From assembly GCA_022823775.1 (NCBI GenBank), contig JAJEHI010000135.1, positions 1-64,000 on the forward strand: a DNA stretch of 64,000 bases. Reading direction: 5' to 3'. The position numbers and the translations under genes are program-made. Shown in pieces: positions 32,711-40,269 of this stretch. Position 1 is the stretch's first letter; the number at the start of each line of letters is the position of its first letter. Source of the DNA: Defluviicoccus sp. GTDB taxonomy: Bacteria > Pseudomonadota > Alphaproteobacteria > MPNO01. Below the pieces are notes generated by a model, which made no database searches, was not told where the DNA came from, and saw nothing but the letters and a program-made list of their open reading frames with translations.

Positions 32711-33250
32711 GTGATCGCCGATCGCGGGGAAGCCGGGCCGGGAGGTCCGGCTTCCGGGGTCCCGGACTCCCGGCTCGGCGCATGGGTAGAAGGCGTGAGC
32801 CGCGCCGCCGCGCTGGCCGGCGGGCTGCTGCTGATCGGGGTCATGGCGATGACCGTGATCAGCGTGATCGGGCGCTATGCGTTCAATGCGCCGATTCCGG
32901 GCGATTACGAGATCGCCGAGCTCGTCTGCGGCGTCGCGGTGTTCGCCTTTTTCCCGTACTGCCACATGCGGAACGCCAATATCGTCGTCGAGTTTTTTAC
33001 CGCCCCGTTGTCGGCGCGGCGCAAGACGATGCTGGACACGGCGCACAATTTCGCCTTCACCGCGGTCGCCGCGCTGATCGCCTGGCGGCTTTTGGTGGGC
33101 GGCCTGCACAAGCTCGCCGATGAAGAGACCACCCTGTTCCTCGACATCCCGATCCACTGGGGCTACTTCCCGGCGCTCGTGGGTGCGGTGCTGCTTACCG
33201 TGGTCTGCGCCTGGGTGCTCTACCGTCATATCCGCGCGCTCGCCCGATGA
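32711..33250 (+). CDS. TRAP transporter small permease (DctQ family)
   Basis: Small membrane subunit of a TRAP transporter with four predicted transmembrane helices in 179 residues (about 38-60, 70-90, 105-125, 148-170). The GTG start yields a 30-residue cytoplasmic tail; a later GTG would trim it. Stop overlaps the DctM start in ATGA, as normal for Q/M pairs. Confidence 0.85.
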   Translation: MIADRGEAGPGGPASGVPDSRLGAWVEGVSRAAALAGGLLLIGVMAMTVISVIGRYAFNAPIPGDYEIAELVCGVAVFAFFPYCHMRNANIVVEFFTAPLSARRKTMLDTAHNFAFTAVAALIAWRLLVGGLHKLADEETTLFLDIPIHWGYFPALVGAVLLTVVCAWVLYRHIRALAR

Positions 33251-34563
33251 GCAATATCGAGTTCGGCGCGCTCCTGTTCGGTGTCTGCCTGGTCCTGATC
33301 GCATTCCGGATGCCCGTGGGTGTCGCGATGTTCGTGGTGGGCGGGTTCGGTTTCGTCTCGCTCGCCGGGTGGTCCGCGTTTCTCAACCTTCTCAATACGG
33401 GGCCGTTCGGGCGGGTTTCGAGCTACACGCTCTCGGTGTTGCCGCTGTTCCTGTTGATGGGGCAATTCGCCACCCAGGCCGGGCTGAGCCGCTCGCTGTT
33501 CGAGGCGGCCCGCGCCTGGGTCGGACACCGGCGCGGAGGGCTCGCCATTTCGACGATCTGCGGATGCGCGGCGTTCGGCGCGATCTGCGGCTCGTCGATC
33601 GCGACGGGGGCGACGATGGCTTCGGTGGCCCTGCCCGAGATGAAGCGCTACGGCTACTCCGGCGCGCTGGCGACCGGCACGCTCGCCGCCGGCGGCACGC
33701 TAGGCATTCTGATTCCGCCCTCGGTGATCCTGGTGATCTACGCGATCATCACCGAGCAGTCGGTAGGCAAACTGTTCCTGGCGGCATTGATCCCGGGCAT
33801 CATCGCGACCGTCGGCTATTCGGCCGCAATCGCCTGCTATGTCCGGCTGAACCCGGAAGCGGGCCCGGTCGCGCCGTCCGTCCCGTTACGCGAGAGGGTG
33901 CGGAGTCTCGGCGCGGTATGGCCGGTCGCGGCGATTTTTCTCCTCGTCATCGGCGGCATCTATCTCGGCGTGTTCACCCCTACCGAGGGCGCGGCGATCG
34001 GCGCCGCGGCGACCGGGCTGGTGGCCATCGTTTTCGGCCGGCTGAGCTGGGAGAGCTTCGTCTCCAGCCTGCTGGAGACGGCGCAGGCCACCGCGATGAT
34101 CTTCATCATTCTGATCAGCGCCGAGATCTATAACGGGTTTCTCGCGCTGTCCCAGATACCGGTGGAGCTCGCCGACCTGCTCGGGGAATCGGGCCTTTCG
34201 CCGATGTCCATCCTGGTCGGGATTCTCCTGGTCTATCTCGTGCTGGGCTGCGTGATGGACAGTCTGGCGATGATCCTGCTTACGGTGCCGGTGTTCTTCC
34301 CGCTGGTGACGGGGCTCGATTTCGGCTTCACCGAGGAAGAGATCGCAATCTGGTTCGGGATCCTCGCGTTGATCGTCGTCGAGGTCGGACTGATCACTCC
34401 GCCGATCGGCCTAAATGTCTACGTGATCAATTCGCTCGCCGACGGCGTCCCGCTCGGCGACTCGTTCCGGGGCATCGTGCCGTTCCTGCTGAGCGACTTC
34501 GTCAGGGTCGCGATCATCCTGGCGGTCCCGGCGACCTGCCTGTGGCTGCCCGGGCTGGTCTGA
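33247..34563 (+). CDS. TRAP transporter large permease (DctM family)
   Basis: Large membrane subunit carrying the transport path, about 12 predicted helices in 438 residues. Family features include GSSIATGATMASVALPEM near residue 117 and the ITPPIGLNVYVIN segment near the C-terminus. Last gene of the TauD/TRAP cassette; the next gene on the strand is rsfS after 307 bases. Confidence 0.9.
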   Translation: MSNIEFGALLFGVCLVLIAFRMPVGVAMFVVGGFGFVSLAGWSAFLNLLNTGPFGRVSSYTLSVLPLFLLMGQFATQAGLSRSLFEAARAWVGHRRGGLAISTICGCAAFGAICGSSIATGATMASVALPEMKRYGYSGALATGTLAAGGTLGILIPPSVILVIYAIITEQSVGKLFLAALIPGIIATVGYSAAIACYVRLNPEAGPVAPSVPLRERVRSLGAVWPVAAIFLLVIGGIYLGVFTPTEGAAIGAAATGLVAIVFGRLSWESFVSSLLETAQATAMIFIILISAEIYNGFLALSQIPVELADLLGESGLSPMSILVGILLVYLVLGCVMDSLAMILLTVPVFFPLVTGLDFGFTEEEIAIWFGILALIVVEVGLITPPIGLNVYVINSLADGVPLGDSFRGIVPFLLSDFVRVAIILAVPATCLWLPGLV

Positions 34564-34589
34564 ACCGCGACCGCCCGATCGCGACGCGG

Positions 34590-34613
34590 GTCGGCGCCCA
34601 TGTCGGCGCCCAT
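34590..34613 (+). repeat. Tandem 12-bp direct repeat
   Basis: GTCGGCGCCCAT occurs twice head to tail without mismatch, starting 27 bases after the DctM stop. Confidence 0.8.
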
Positions 34614-34643
34614 TGCGGTTTCGCGCGGTGGCCCCTATTCTTC

Positions 34644-34659
34644 TCTTGCGGCCGCAAGA
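34644..34659 (+). repeat. 16-bp perfect palindrome TCTTGCGGCCGCAAGA
   Basis: Self-complementary over 16 bases, 80 bases after the DctM stop. It could form a hairpin in the 3' end of the TRAP transcript or be a protein-binding site; no T-run follows. Confidence 0.55.
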
Positions 34660-34858
34660 AAGCGGACCGCGCGTCCCAGAGGGGCAGATTGAGGGTCGAG
34701 GAAGTCCACAGGTTGGTGGAAATAGAGCCGCCGGCACGGAACTTCTCCCACACGCGAATTCGGCAGGATTCGGCGATAGGCCGGTGCGTCCGACACGATC
34801 CGGGGCCGCCGCTCGCCGCGACGGAGCGCGGGCCGGTGACGGCCCGGCATCGCCGAGA

Positions 34859-34873
34859 CAGGAGCGCACCATA
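34859..34873 (+). promoter_or_regulatory. Ribosome site and ATA start candidate of rsfS
   Basis: CAGGAG at 34859-34864 is ideally spaced (six bases) before ATA 34871, which opens the RsfS reading frame. No ATG, GTG or TTG lies in frame within the 80 bases upstream. Confidence 0.5.
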
Positions 34874-35254
34874 GCGACCGAAGAACCGGCCAACCCGGAC
34901 GCTACCTCCCTGATCGACGTCATTCTGACGTGTCTGGAGGATCTAAAGGCGATCGATGTCGCGAATATCGACCTGACAGGCAAGTCGTCGATCGCCGACA
35001 ATATGGTCGTTGCCACCGGCACTTCGAGCCGGCAGGTCTCATCTCTCGCGGAACGTCTGCTGCATCGCCTGAAAGACCGGGGGCTGGTCGGGCTGAAGCC
35101 CGAAGGTCTGCGCCAGGGGGACTGGGTGTTGATCGACGCCGGCGACGTCATCGTTCACCTGTTCCGCCCCGAGATTCGCGAGTTCTACAATATCGAGAAG
35201 ATGTGGGGCGTGGCGTCGGAGTCCGGGGGCCGATCGTCGGGTGCCGGCGGTTGA
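34871..35254 (+). CDS. rsfS: Ribosomal silencing factor RsfS
   Basis: RsfS binds L14 on the 50S subunit and blocks subunit joining under starvation. The conserved core is present: LTGKSSIADNMVVATGTSSR, then GDWVLIDAGDVIVHLF and REFYNIEKMW near the end. The natural beginning (TEEPANPDATSLIDVI) has no standard start codon; ATA 34871 sits behind a strong CAGGAG and gives 127 residues. Alternatives are GTG 34784 (156 aa) or ATG 34613 (213 aa), both adding Arg/Pro/Gly-rich sequence unlike RsfS. The gene normally follows nadD; here 4.2 kb intervene. rlmH follows after 21 bases. Confidence 0.85.
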   Translation: MATEEPANPDATSLIDVILTCLEDLKAIDVANIDLTGKSSIADNMVVATGTSSRQVSSLAERLLHRLKDRGLVGLKPEGLRQGDWVLIDAGDVIVHLFRPEIREFYNIEKMWGVASESGGRSSGAGG

Positions 35255-35275
35255 TCCGTCGCGGGGACGCGTCCG

Positions 35276-35746
35276 ATGCGGCTCATCATCGCCTCCGTCG
35301 GACGATTCAGGGACGGCCCGGAACGCACGCTGTTCGACAGCTACCGCCGCCGCATCCGCTGGGACGTGGAGTTGCGGGAAGTCGAGGCGAAGGGGCGGCG
35401 CGCGCGCGCCGAAACGATTCGCCGCGAGGCCGATCTGTTGGCCTCTCGTATTCCGGCCGGCGCCCATGTGATCGCGCTCGACGGGTCGGGCAAGGCGCTG
35501 TCGAGCGAGAGATTTGCGCGGCACCTGGGCGACATGCGGGACAGCGGCCGGCGCGAGGTCGTATTCCTGATCGGAGGAGCCGAAGGCCTTTCCTCCCGCC
35601 TGGTCTCGGATGCGGATCTTGTGCTCGCCTTCGGGGCGGCAACCTGGCCGCATCTTCTGGTCCGCGCGATGCTGATCGAACAGATCTTCCGCGCCCAGGA
35701 AATCCTCGCGGGGCATCCGTACCATCGCGGCGGCAAGGGCGGGTGA
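35276..35746 (+). CDS. rlmH: 23S rRNA (pseudouridine1915-N3)-methyltransferase
   Basis: SPOUT-class methyltransferase for pseudouridine 1915 of 23S rRNA. MRLIIASVGR at the start, the SAM-binding FLIGGAEGLS near residue 97 and the C-terminal HPYHRG are diagnostic. Length 156 is standard. The stop overlaps a GTG start (GTGA) of the EnvC-like gene. Confidence 0.94.
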   Translation: MRLIIASVGRFRDGPERTLFDSYRRRIRWDVELREVEAKGRRARAETIRREADLLASRIPAGAHVIALDGSGKALSSERFARHLGDMRDSGRREVVFLIGGAEGLSSRLVSDADLVLAFGAATWPHLLVRAMLIEQIFRAQEILAGHPYHRGGKGG

Positions 35747-36969
35747 CCGCCGGACGGATGGCTCGCCTGGCCCGTATCTTCGGGTTGGCGGCGGCGCTGG
35801 CTTCGCTTTTCGCGGTATCCGCGGCGGCGGAGACGATTCCGGCCGGAGACCCGCTGGAACGGGCCAAGCGGGCGCTCGAGCGCGCGATGGCGAACCCCGC
35901 CGCGCCCGAACACGAGGCGGAGGCCGAACAGCGGGCGTTGAGCGCCCTGAGGCAGCAACTGGTGACGGTTGCCGCTTCCATACTCGAACTCGAAGCCCGA
36001 CTTATAGACCTGGAAGAGGTGATCCCCGGGCTGGAAGCCCGGGAGCGCGCCGCCGCGAAGGTCTTGGCGGAACGGCGCGACGACCTGCCGCGGCTGCTGT
36101 CCGCGTTGCACAGGCTCGCACGCCGTCCCGAGGTTCCCTTCCCGGCCGCGTCGGGCGATCCCGACGACATTCTTCACGGACGCATTCTTCTGAAGGCGAC
36201 GATGCCCGCGCTGGAACGGGAAGCGCGCGCTCTGGCGGAGAATTTGCGCAAGCACGCCTCGCTCCGGAACCGGATCGCAAGGCAACGCAGCCTTCGCGGC
36301 CGGGCAATCCGGAGACTCGACGAGGAACGGCGCGTGCTTGCCGCCCTCATCGAGATTCGCTCCGAGCGGCTTCGGAGGCTCGGCGGGCCAGGCGCGGATC
36401 CGTGGGACGGGTCTGGGGATCCGGTTAGCCGGATCGAGAGTATCGAGGAGCTGATCGACCGCCTCGCGCACGCGAGGGAGAGGACGCGGCTGCGGCCCGG
36501 GGACATGGCGGGAATTTCGCCGCCGGGCGCGGGTCCCGACGCCACGATCGCCGCGACCGGCAAGGGTTCGCTGGACGATGTATCCCGGATGCCCGCCGCC
36601 GGCCCCGTCGTCGGCCGGTTCGGGAAGCCCGTCGGGAACGGCTGGACCTCCCGGGGCAGCGCGATCGGGACCCGCTCCGGGGGCCAGGTGGTGGCGCCCC
36701 GTTCCGGAAAGGTGGTGTTCGCCGAGCCGTTCCTCGACTACGGCGAACTCTTGATAATCGACCACGGCGGGGGATATCATATGCTGCTGGCGGGCCTCGA
36801 ACGAGTGGACGCTCGCGTCGGCGATGAGGTGGTTTCCGGAGAGCCCATCGGACTCATGGGGTCGGGCTCCGGAACGCCGCATCGCCTCTACATCGAACTG
36901 CGCCGCGGCGGCCGGCCTGTCGACCCGTTGCCCTGGCTGACGGAAAACAGCGACAAGGTGGGCGGATGA
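35743..36969 (+). CDS. EnvC-like murein hydrolase activator with degenerate M23 domain
   Basis: Exported coiled-coil protein with a C-terminal LytM/M23 domain, expected to activate periplasmic amidases during septum splitting. A signal peptide (ending near SAAAETIP), a long helical region with Arg/Glu/Leu repeats (about 40-275) and the LytM domain (about 300-400) follow in order. The metal-binding histidines of active M23 peptidases are missing: the usual HxxxD and HxH places read GSAIGTRSGG and LYIELR, fitting a non-catalytic activator. I chose GTG 35743 for its GTGA overlap with rlmH (408 aa); ATG 35758 is possible. Stop overlaps ctpA in ATGA. Confidence 0.85.
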   Translation: MTAGRMARLARIFGLAAALASLFAVSAAAETIPAGDPLERAKRALERAMANPAAPEHEAEAEQRALSALRQQLVTVAASILELEARLIDLEEVIPGLEARERAAAKVLAERRDDLPRLLSALHRLARRPEVPFPAASGDPDDILHGRILLKATMPALEREARALAENLRKHASLRNRIARQRSLRGRAIRRLDEERRVLAALIEIRSERLRRLGGPGADPWDGSGDPVSRIESIEELIDRLAHARERTRLRPGDMAGISPPGAGPDATIAATGKGSLDDVSRMPAAGPVVGRFGKPVGNGWTSRGSAIGTRSGGQVVAPRSGKVVFAEPFLDYGELLIIDHGGGYHMLLAGLERVDARVGDEVVSGEPIGLMGSGSGTPHRLYIELRRGGRPVDPLPWLTENSDKVGG

Positions 36970-38258
36970 TGCGAGCCTCGACATTGGCAGCGGCTGCTGC
37001 CGTTCTTCTACTGACCGCCCCGGTTCCGGCCGCCGCGCAGTCGAACACGACGGATACCTACCGCCTTCTCAACCTGTTCGGCGACGTCTTCGAGCGGGTG
37101 CGCGCCGATTATGTCGAGGATGTCAGCGACGAGGAGCTGATCGAATCCGCGATCAACGGCATGCTGACCTCGCTCGATCCGCATTCGAGCTATCTCAACG
37201 CCAAGAATTTCCGCGAGATGCAGGTCCAGAGCCGGGGCGAGATCGGCGGGCTCGGGATCGAGGTGACGATGGAAAACGGCCTCGTCAAGGTGGTTTCGCC
37301 GATCGACGACACGCCTGCCTATCGCGCCGGCCTGAAGTCCGGCGACCTGATCACTCATCTCGACAGCGAAGCGGTCCTCGGGCTCACCCTGTCCGAGGCG
37401 GTCGAGCGGATGCGCGGCCCGCCCGACACCGACATCATGCTCACGGTCCGGCGCGCCGACCGCGAGCCCTTCGACGTCACGATCACCCGCGCCGTCATCA
37501 AGATTCAGTCCGTGCGATCCCGCGCCGAGGGCGATATCGGCTATGTCCGGATCATTTCGTTCAGCGAGCAGACCCTGGGCGGGGTCGAACGCGCGATGAC
37601 GAAGCTTCGCGCCGAGATCGGCGGAGGGCTGACGGGGCTGGTTCTCGATCTCCGCAACAATCCCGGCGGGTTGCTGGAACAATCGATCAAGGTGGTCGAT
37701 TTCTTCCTCGACCGCGGCGAGATCGTATCCACCCGTTCGCGCCGTCCCGACGACGCGCAGCGCTTCAACGCCAAGCCCGGGGACGACGCCGACGGCCTGC
37801 CCATCGTGGTGCTGATCAACGGCGGGTCGGCCTCGGCCTCCGAAATCGTCGCCGGCGCGTTGCAGGATCACCGCCGCGCCATCGTCATGGGCACGCGCTC
37901 CTTCGGAAAGGGTTCGGTGCAGACGATAGTTCCGCTGGAAGGGCACGGCGCGATCCGGCTGACCACGGCGCAGTATTACACCCCGTCCGGTCGTTCGATT
38001 CAGGCCAAGGGCATCGAACCGGACATCGTGGTGGAGCAGGCCCGGGTCGAGGTCATCGACGAAGACGGAAGGCGGCGCGAGGGCGATCTCCGCGGCGCGT
38101 TGCGCAATCCGAACGAACAGGGTCGGACGGACGAACGCGGGGGCGAAGCGGCGAAGGCCGAGGAAGAAACCGACGGGCGGCCGCAGGATTACCAGCTTTC
38201 GCGGGCCCTCGACCTGCTGCGCGGCCTCGCTCTGTTCGACAACAAGGCCACGAACTGA
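36966..38258 (+). CDS. ctpA: S41 carboxy-terminal processing protease
   Basis: Periplasmic tail-specific serine protease. A signal peptide covers residues 1-25, a PDZ domain about 90-165, and the peptidase domain carries the Ser/Lys dyad: Ser290 in NGGSASASEI and Lys315 in SFGKGSVQT, 25 residues apart as in E. coli Prc. Length 430 fits CtpA. Placement directly after an EnvC-like activator and before rppH is a recurrent alphaproteobacterial order and suggests envelope or division work. Confidence 0.93.
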   Translation: MMRASTLAAAAAVLLLTAPVPAAAQSNTTDTYRLLNLFGDVFERVRADYVEDVSDEELIESAINGMLTSLDPHSSYLNAKNFREMQVQSRGEIGGLGIEVTMENGLVKVVSPIDDTPAYRAGLKSGDLITHLDSEAVLGLTLSEAVERMRGPPDTDIMLTVRRADREPFDVTITRAVIKIQSVRSRAEGDIGYVRIISFSEQTLGGVERAMTKLRAEIGGGLTGLVLDLRNNPGGLLEQSIKVVDFFLDRGEIVSTRSRRPDDAQRFNAKPGDDADGLPIVVLINGGSASASEIVAGALQDHRRAIVMGTRSFGKGSVQTIVPLEGHGAIRLTTAQYYTPSGRSIQAKGIEPDIVVEQARVEVIDEDGRRREGDLRGALRNPNEQGRTDERGGEAAKAEEETDGRPQDYQLSRALDLLRGLALFDNKATN

Positions 38259-38278
38259 GAACATGGCGGCGTCGGCGG

Positions 38279-38812
38279 ATGGCCGGGGCCACGCCCCCGC
38301 CCGACGGGTACAGACCCTGCGCCGGGATCGTCCTGTTCAACCGTAACGGCCGGGTCTTCGCGGGTCGCCGGAGCGATACCCGGCCCCCCGCCTGGCAATT
38401 TCCGCAGGGCGGGATCCGCCGGGACGAGGCGCCGGAGGCGGCCGCCCTCAGGGAGCTGGCCGAGGAGACCGGCACCGACCGGGCCGTCATCGTCCAGGCC
38501 ATGGAGGGCTGGCTGACCTACGATCTGCCGGGCGATCTGCGGGCGCGGATGTGGGGCGGGCGCTACCGCGGGCAGGCGCAGAAATGGTTTCTCGCGGGCT
38601 TCACCGGCGAAGACGGGGATATCGATATCCGGGCTGGCGACCCGCCGGAATTCGACGCCTGGCGATGGATGGAGCTGTCCGAGGTGGCCGCGCAGATCGT
38701 GCCGTTCAAGCGCGAGGTCTATGGCGCGCTCGTCGCCGCGTTCTCGGACCGCATCGTACGCGAAACCGCCTCGGGATCTAATGCGCCCCGCGCGCCAGCA
38801 TCGACATCCTGA
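38279..38812 (+). CDS. rppH: RNA pyrophosphohydrolase (Nudix)
   Basis: Removes pyrophosphate from the 5' end of mRNAs, starting RNase E-dependent decay. The Nudix box spans residues 44-66 and fits the consensus (Gly44, Glu50, Arg58-Glu59, Glu62-Glu63). YRPCAGIVLFN at the start and WQFPQGGI are typical of RppH. The 177-residue protein has a slightly long C-terminus, whose last 35 bases overlap the 3' end of the convergent ferritin-like gene. Confidence 0.92.
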   Translation: MAGATPPPDGYRPCAGIVLFNRNGRVFAGRRSDTRPPAWQFPQGGIRRDEAPEAAALRELAEETGTDRAVIVQAMEGWLTYDLPGDLRARMWGGRYRGQAQKWFLAGFTGEDGDIDIRAGDPPEFDAWRWMELSEVAAQIVPFKREVYGALVAAFSDRIVRETASGSNAPRAPASTS

Positions 38813-39593
38813 ACTTCAAGAGCACCCAGAACACGGCCGCCGCGGGCTTCGAAATCCAGCGCCGCGTTTTGATCCCGACGGCGTGGCACACCATGTCCAC
38901 GCTGCGCTCGAGAATCCCCGGCGTGCAGCACGACAGCGCGCGATTGCCGTAGGCGCCGCTGTTGCGCCGCCTGTCATAGGGCCGGTCGCCTCCGTTCGCG
39001 GCGTAATAGGCATAGGCGAGCTCGTCGTCCTCGGTCTCCCCGATTCGCGACACCGCCACGCGGAAACGGCTCCAGAATCCCAGCGCCTCGCGGTCCAGAT
39101 AGCGCTTCATGTGCGTGTGAAAGAGACAGTAGTGGGCGAACTCATCCTCCGCGATCCGGCGGCAGATCTCCTTCAGTACCGGCTCGTCGGTCGCCTCCGC
39201 GAGCGCGCTGTAATAGGTGTTCGTCCCGGTCTCGACCATGCAGCGCGCGACCAATTCCCCGCTGCGGCTGCCGCGTACGGAATCGCTCGCGCCCAGCGGG
39301 AGCCTGAAGCCCTCGCGGAAACGCGCGAAACTGCTCTCGAAGTCGAACTCCGGGTCGGCCATCCTGGCCCAGCGGCCGAGCGCGACGCCGTGCTGGACCT
39401 CTTCCTCGGCCCAGCCGTCGACCGCGACCTTCATACGCGGATCGTCGTGAAAGACGCCGTTCAGATAAGCCCGATAGTCCTCGGCGTTGTACTCGACAAG
39501 GCTTGCCGCCTTGACGATCGGAACAATGTCCGGATCGACCCGGCCCGGGTCGAATTCATCCCAAGGAATATCGGCAAGGGTCCATCCTGCCAT
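38778..39593 (-). CDS. Ferritin-like di-iron protein
   Basis: 271-residue helical protein with a complete carboxylate-bridged di-iron set: Glu34, Glu65-x-x-His68 (EEEVQH), Glu121 (MVETGTNTYY) and Glu151-x-x-His154 (EDEFAHY). This two-ExxH arrangement is that of desaturases, ribonucleotide reductase R2 and related oxidases rather than of storage ferritins. The specific reaction is unknown. Expression is leftward from a TTGACA-bearing upstream region with AGGAGG before the ATG. The C-terminus (about 240-265) is hydrophobic and may contact the membrane. Confidence 0.75.
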   Translation of the reverse strand: MAGWTLADIPWDEFDPGRVDPDIVPIVKAASLVEYNAEDYRAYLNGVFHDDPRMKVAVDGWAEEEVQHGVALGRWARMADPEFDFESSFARFREGFRLPLGASDSVRGSRSGELVARCMVETGTNTYYSALAEATDEPVLKEICRRIAEDEFAHYCLFHTHMKRYLDREALGFWSRFRVAVSRIGETEDDELAYAYYAANGGDRPYDRRRNSGAYGNRALSCCTPGILERSVDMVCHAVGIKTRRWISKPAAAVFWVLLKFRMSMLARGAH

Positions 39594-39639
39594 CCCGACA
39601 CCCCTCCTGATGTTACTCGCCTTCTGTAGACATCCAATA

Positions 39640-39672
39640 GCTAGGAAATCATCCCGAATCTCGATATGTCAA
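39640..39672 (-). promoter_or_regulatory. Tentative promoter of the ferritin-like gene
   Basis: On the minus strand TTGACA is exact (39672 down to 39667), 74 bases before the ATG. No good -10 follows at 16-18 bases (best TTTCCT), so the site may need an activator or be chance. Confidence 0.3.
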
Positions 39673-39837
39673 GCCGACAGCCCGGCATCGACCGGTTCCG
39701 CGGGCCTGGCGGCGGTTCGAAAGGGGCTTACAAAGATGAGTTGACGGGCCGGAGACCCGCGGCATTTCTTCCGTCATGCCCAGAATAAGTCCACTGCTGT
39801 CCGGTTTAGACTCAGATGCCGATTCCGCCCCCACGTC

Positions 39838-39873
39838 GTCATGGCCGGACTCGTTCCGGGGGCCAGCCATGAC
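39838..39873. repeat. REP-like palindrome, GTCATGGC/GCCATGAC type
   Basis: Outer arms GTCATGGC and GCCATGAC are perfect, with an inner stem CCGGA-CTCGT-TCCGG. Confidence 0.65.
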
Positions 39874-39925
39874 GATACGGGGCGGTGGCGGAGGTCGCCC
39901 GCACCGCCCGCGCGTGTCCCAGGCT

Positions 39926-40012
39926 GTCGCCCCGGCCTTGTGCCGGGGTCCAGAGCAACCGGGCCGACGCCCGGGCCTGTGATCCTGGACCCCGGCGCAA
40001 GGCCGGGGCGAC
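39926..40012. repeat. 28-bp inverted repeat pair (27 of 28 matching)
   Basis: Arms 39926-39953 and 39985-40012 are reverse complements apart from one base, with a 31-base loop. Each arm is itself a hairpin of CCCCGGC and GCCGGGG type. The transcript on either strand would form a very stable structure. Confidence 0.8.
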
Positions 40013-40090
40013 AAGGGGGGGCCGAGCGGCAGTGGGGAACGACAACGGGAAGTGCGGGCGTGCCGCGACCCGTGTCCCGATCCGGTCGAT

Positions 40091-40131
40091 GGGTCGGAAA
40101 GCCGCCTGAACCAACGGCTTGAACCCGACCC
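40091..40131. repeat. Stem-loop GGGTCG...CGACCC
   Basis: Outer arms GGGTCG and CGACCC with an inner AGCCG/CGGCT stem; next to the right arm of the long inverted repeat. Confidence 0.5.
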
Positions 40132-40269
40132 AGCCTGCTAAACCGGACGGCAGTGGAACAAGTCCGGGCACGACGGTGCGGGATGGCGCGCTCGAGCCTT
40201 CTTTGTAGGCCCGGTTCGAAAGAAAGCGAACTTGTCGAAGGAAGATGGCGCGCGGGTGCGGTCGTGCCA

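Larger units (their letters stand above)
34564..34870 (+). other. 307-base gap between TRAP cassette and rsfS
   Basis: No gene seen. It holds a perfect 12-bp tandem duplication (34590-34601 and 34602-34613), a perfect 16-bp palindrome (34644-34659) that could act as the cassette's terminator, and presumably the promoter for rsfS-rlmH-envC-ctpA-rppH, which I could not locate. The rsfS reading frame stays open through much of this gap. Confidence 0.6.
39772..40176. repeat. Long imperfect inverted repeat enclosing REP-like elements
   Basis: The 37 bases at 39772-39808 are an imperfect reverse complement of 40139-40176; the inner 18 bases of the pair (TAAACCGGAC then GCAGTGGA) match at 17 positions. 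The arms bracket three smaller palindromes, so the whole 405 bases has nested symmetry like a MITE or a REP cluster. I saw no clear target-site duplication. Confidence 0.6.
39594..40269. other. 676-base non-coding region rich in nested palindromes
   Basis: Between the ferritin-like gene's start and the atpC stop there is no credible gene: the open frames in both strands are low-complexity Arg/Pro/Gly sequences. The first 80 bases hold the ferritin-like promoter region. The remainder carries at least four inverted-repeat structures, listed separately, built from CCGG-rich palindromes similar to the extragenic repeats common in Rhodospirillales. Confidence 0.75.

Noticed and set aside
35743-36969. 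Active M23 endopeptidase
   Set aside because: The metal-binding histidines are absent, so an activator role is more likely.
39926-40012. CRISPR array
   Set aside because: The repeats are inverted, not direct, there are only two arms and no cas genes are nearby.
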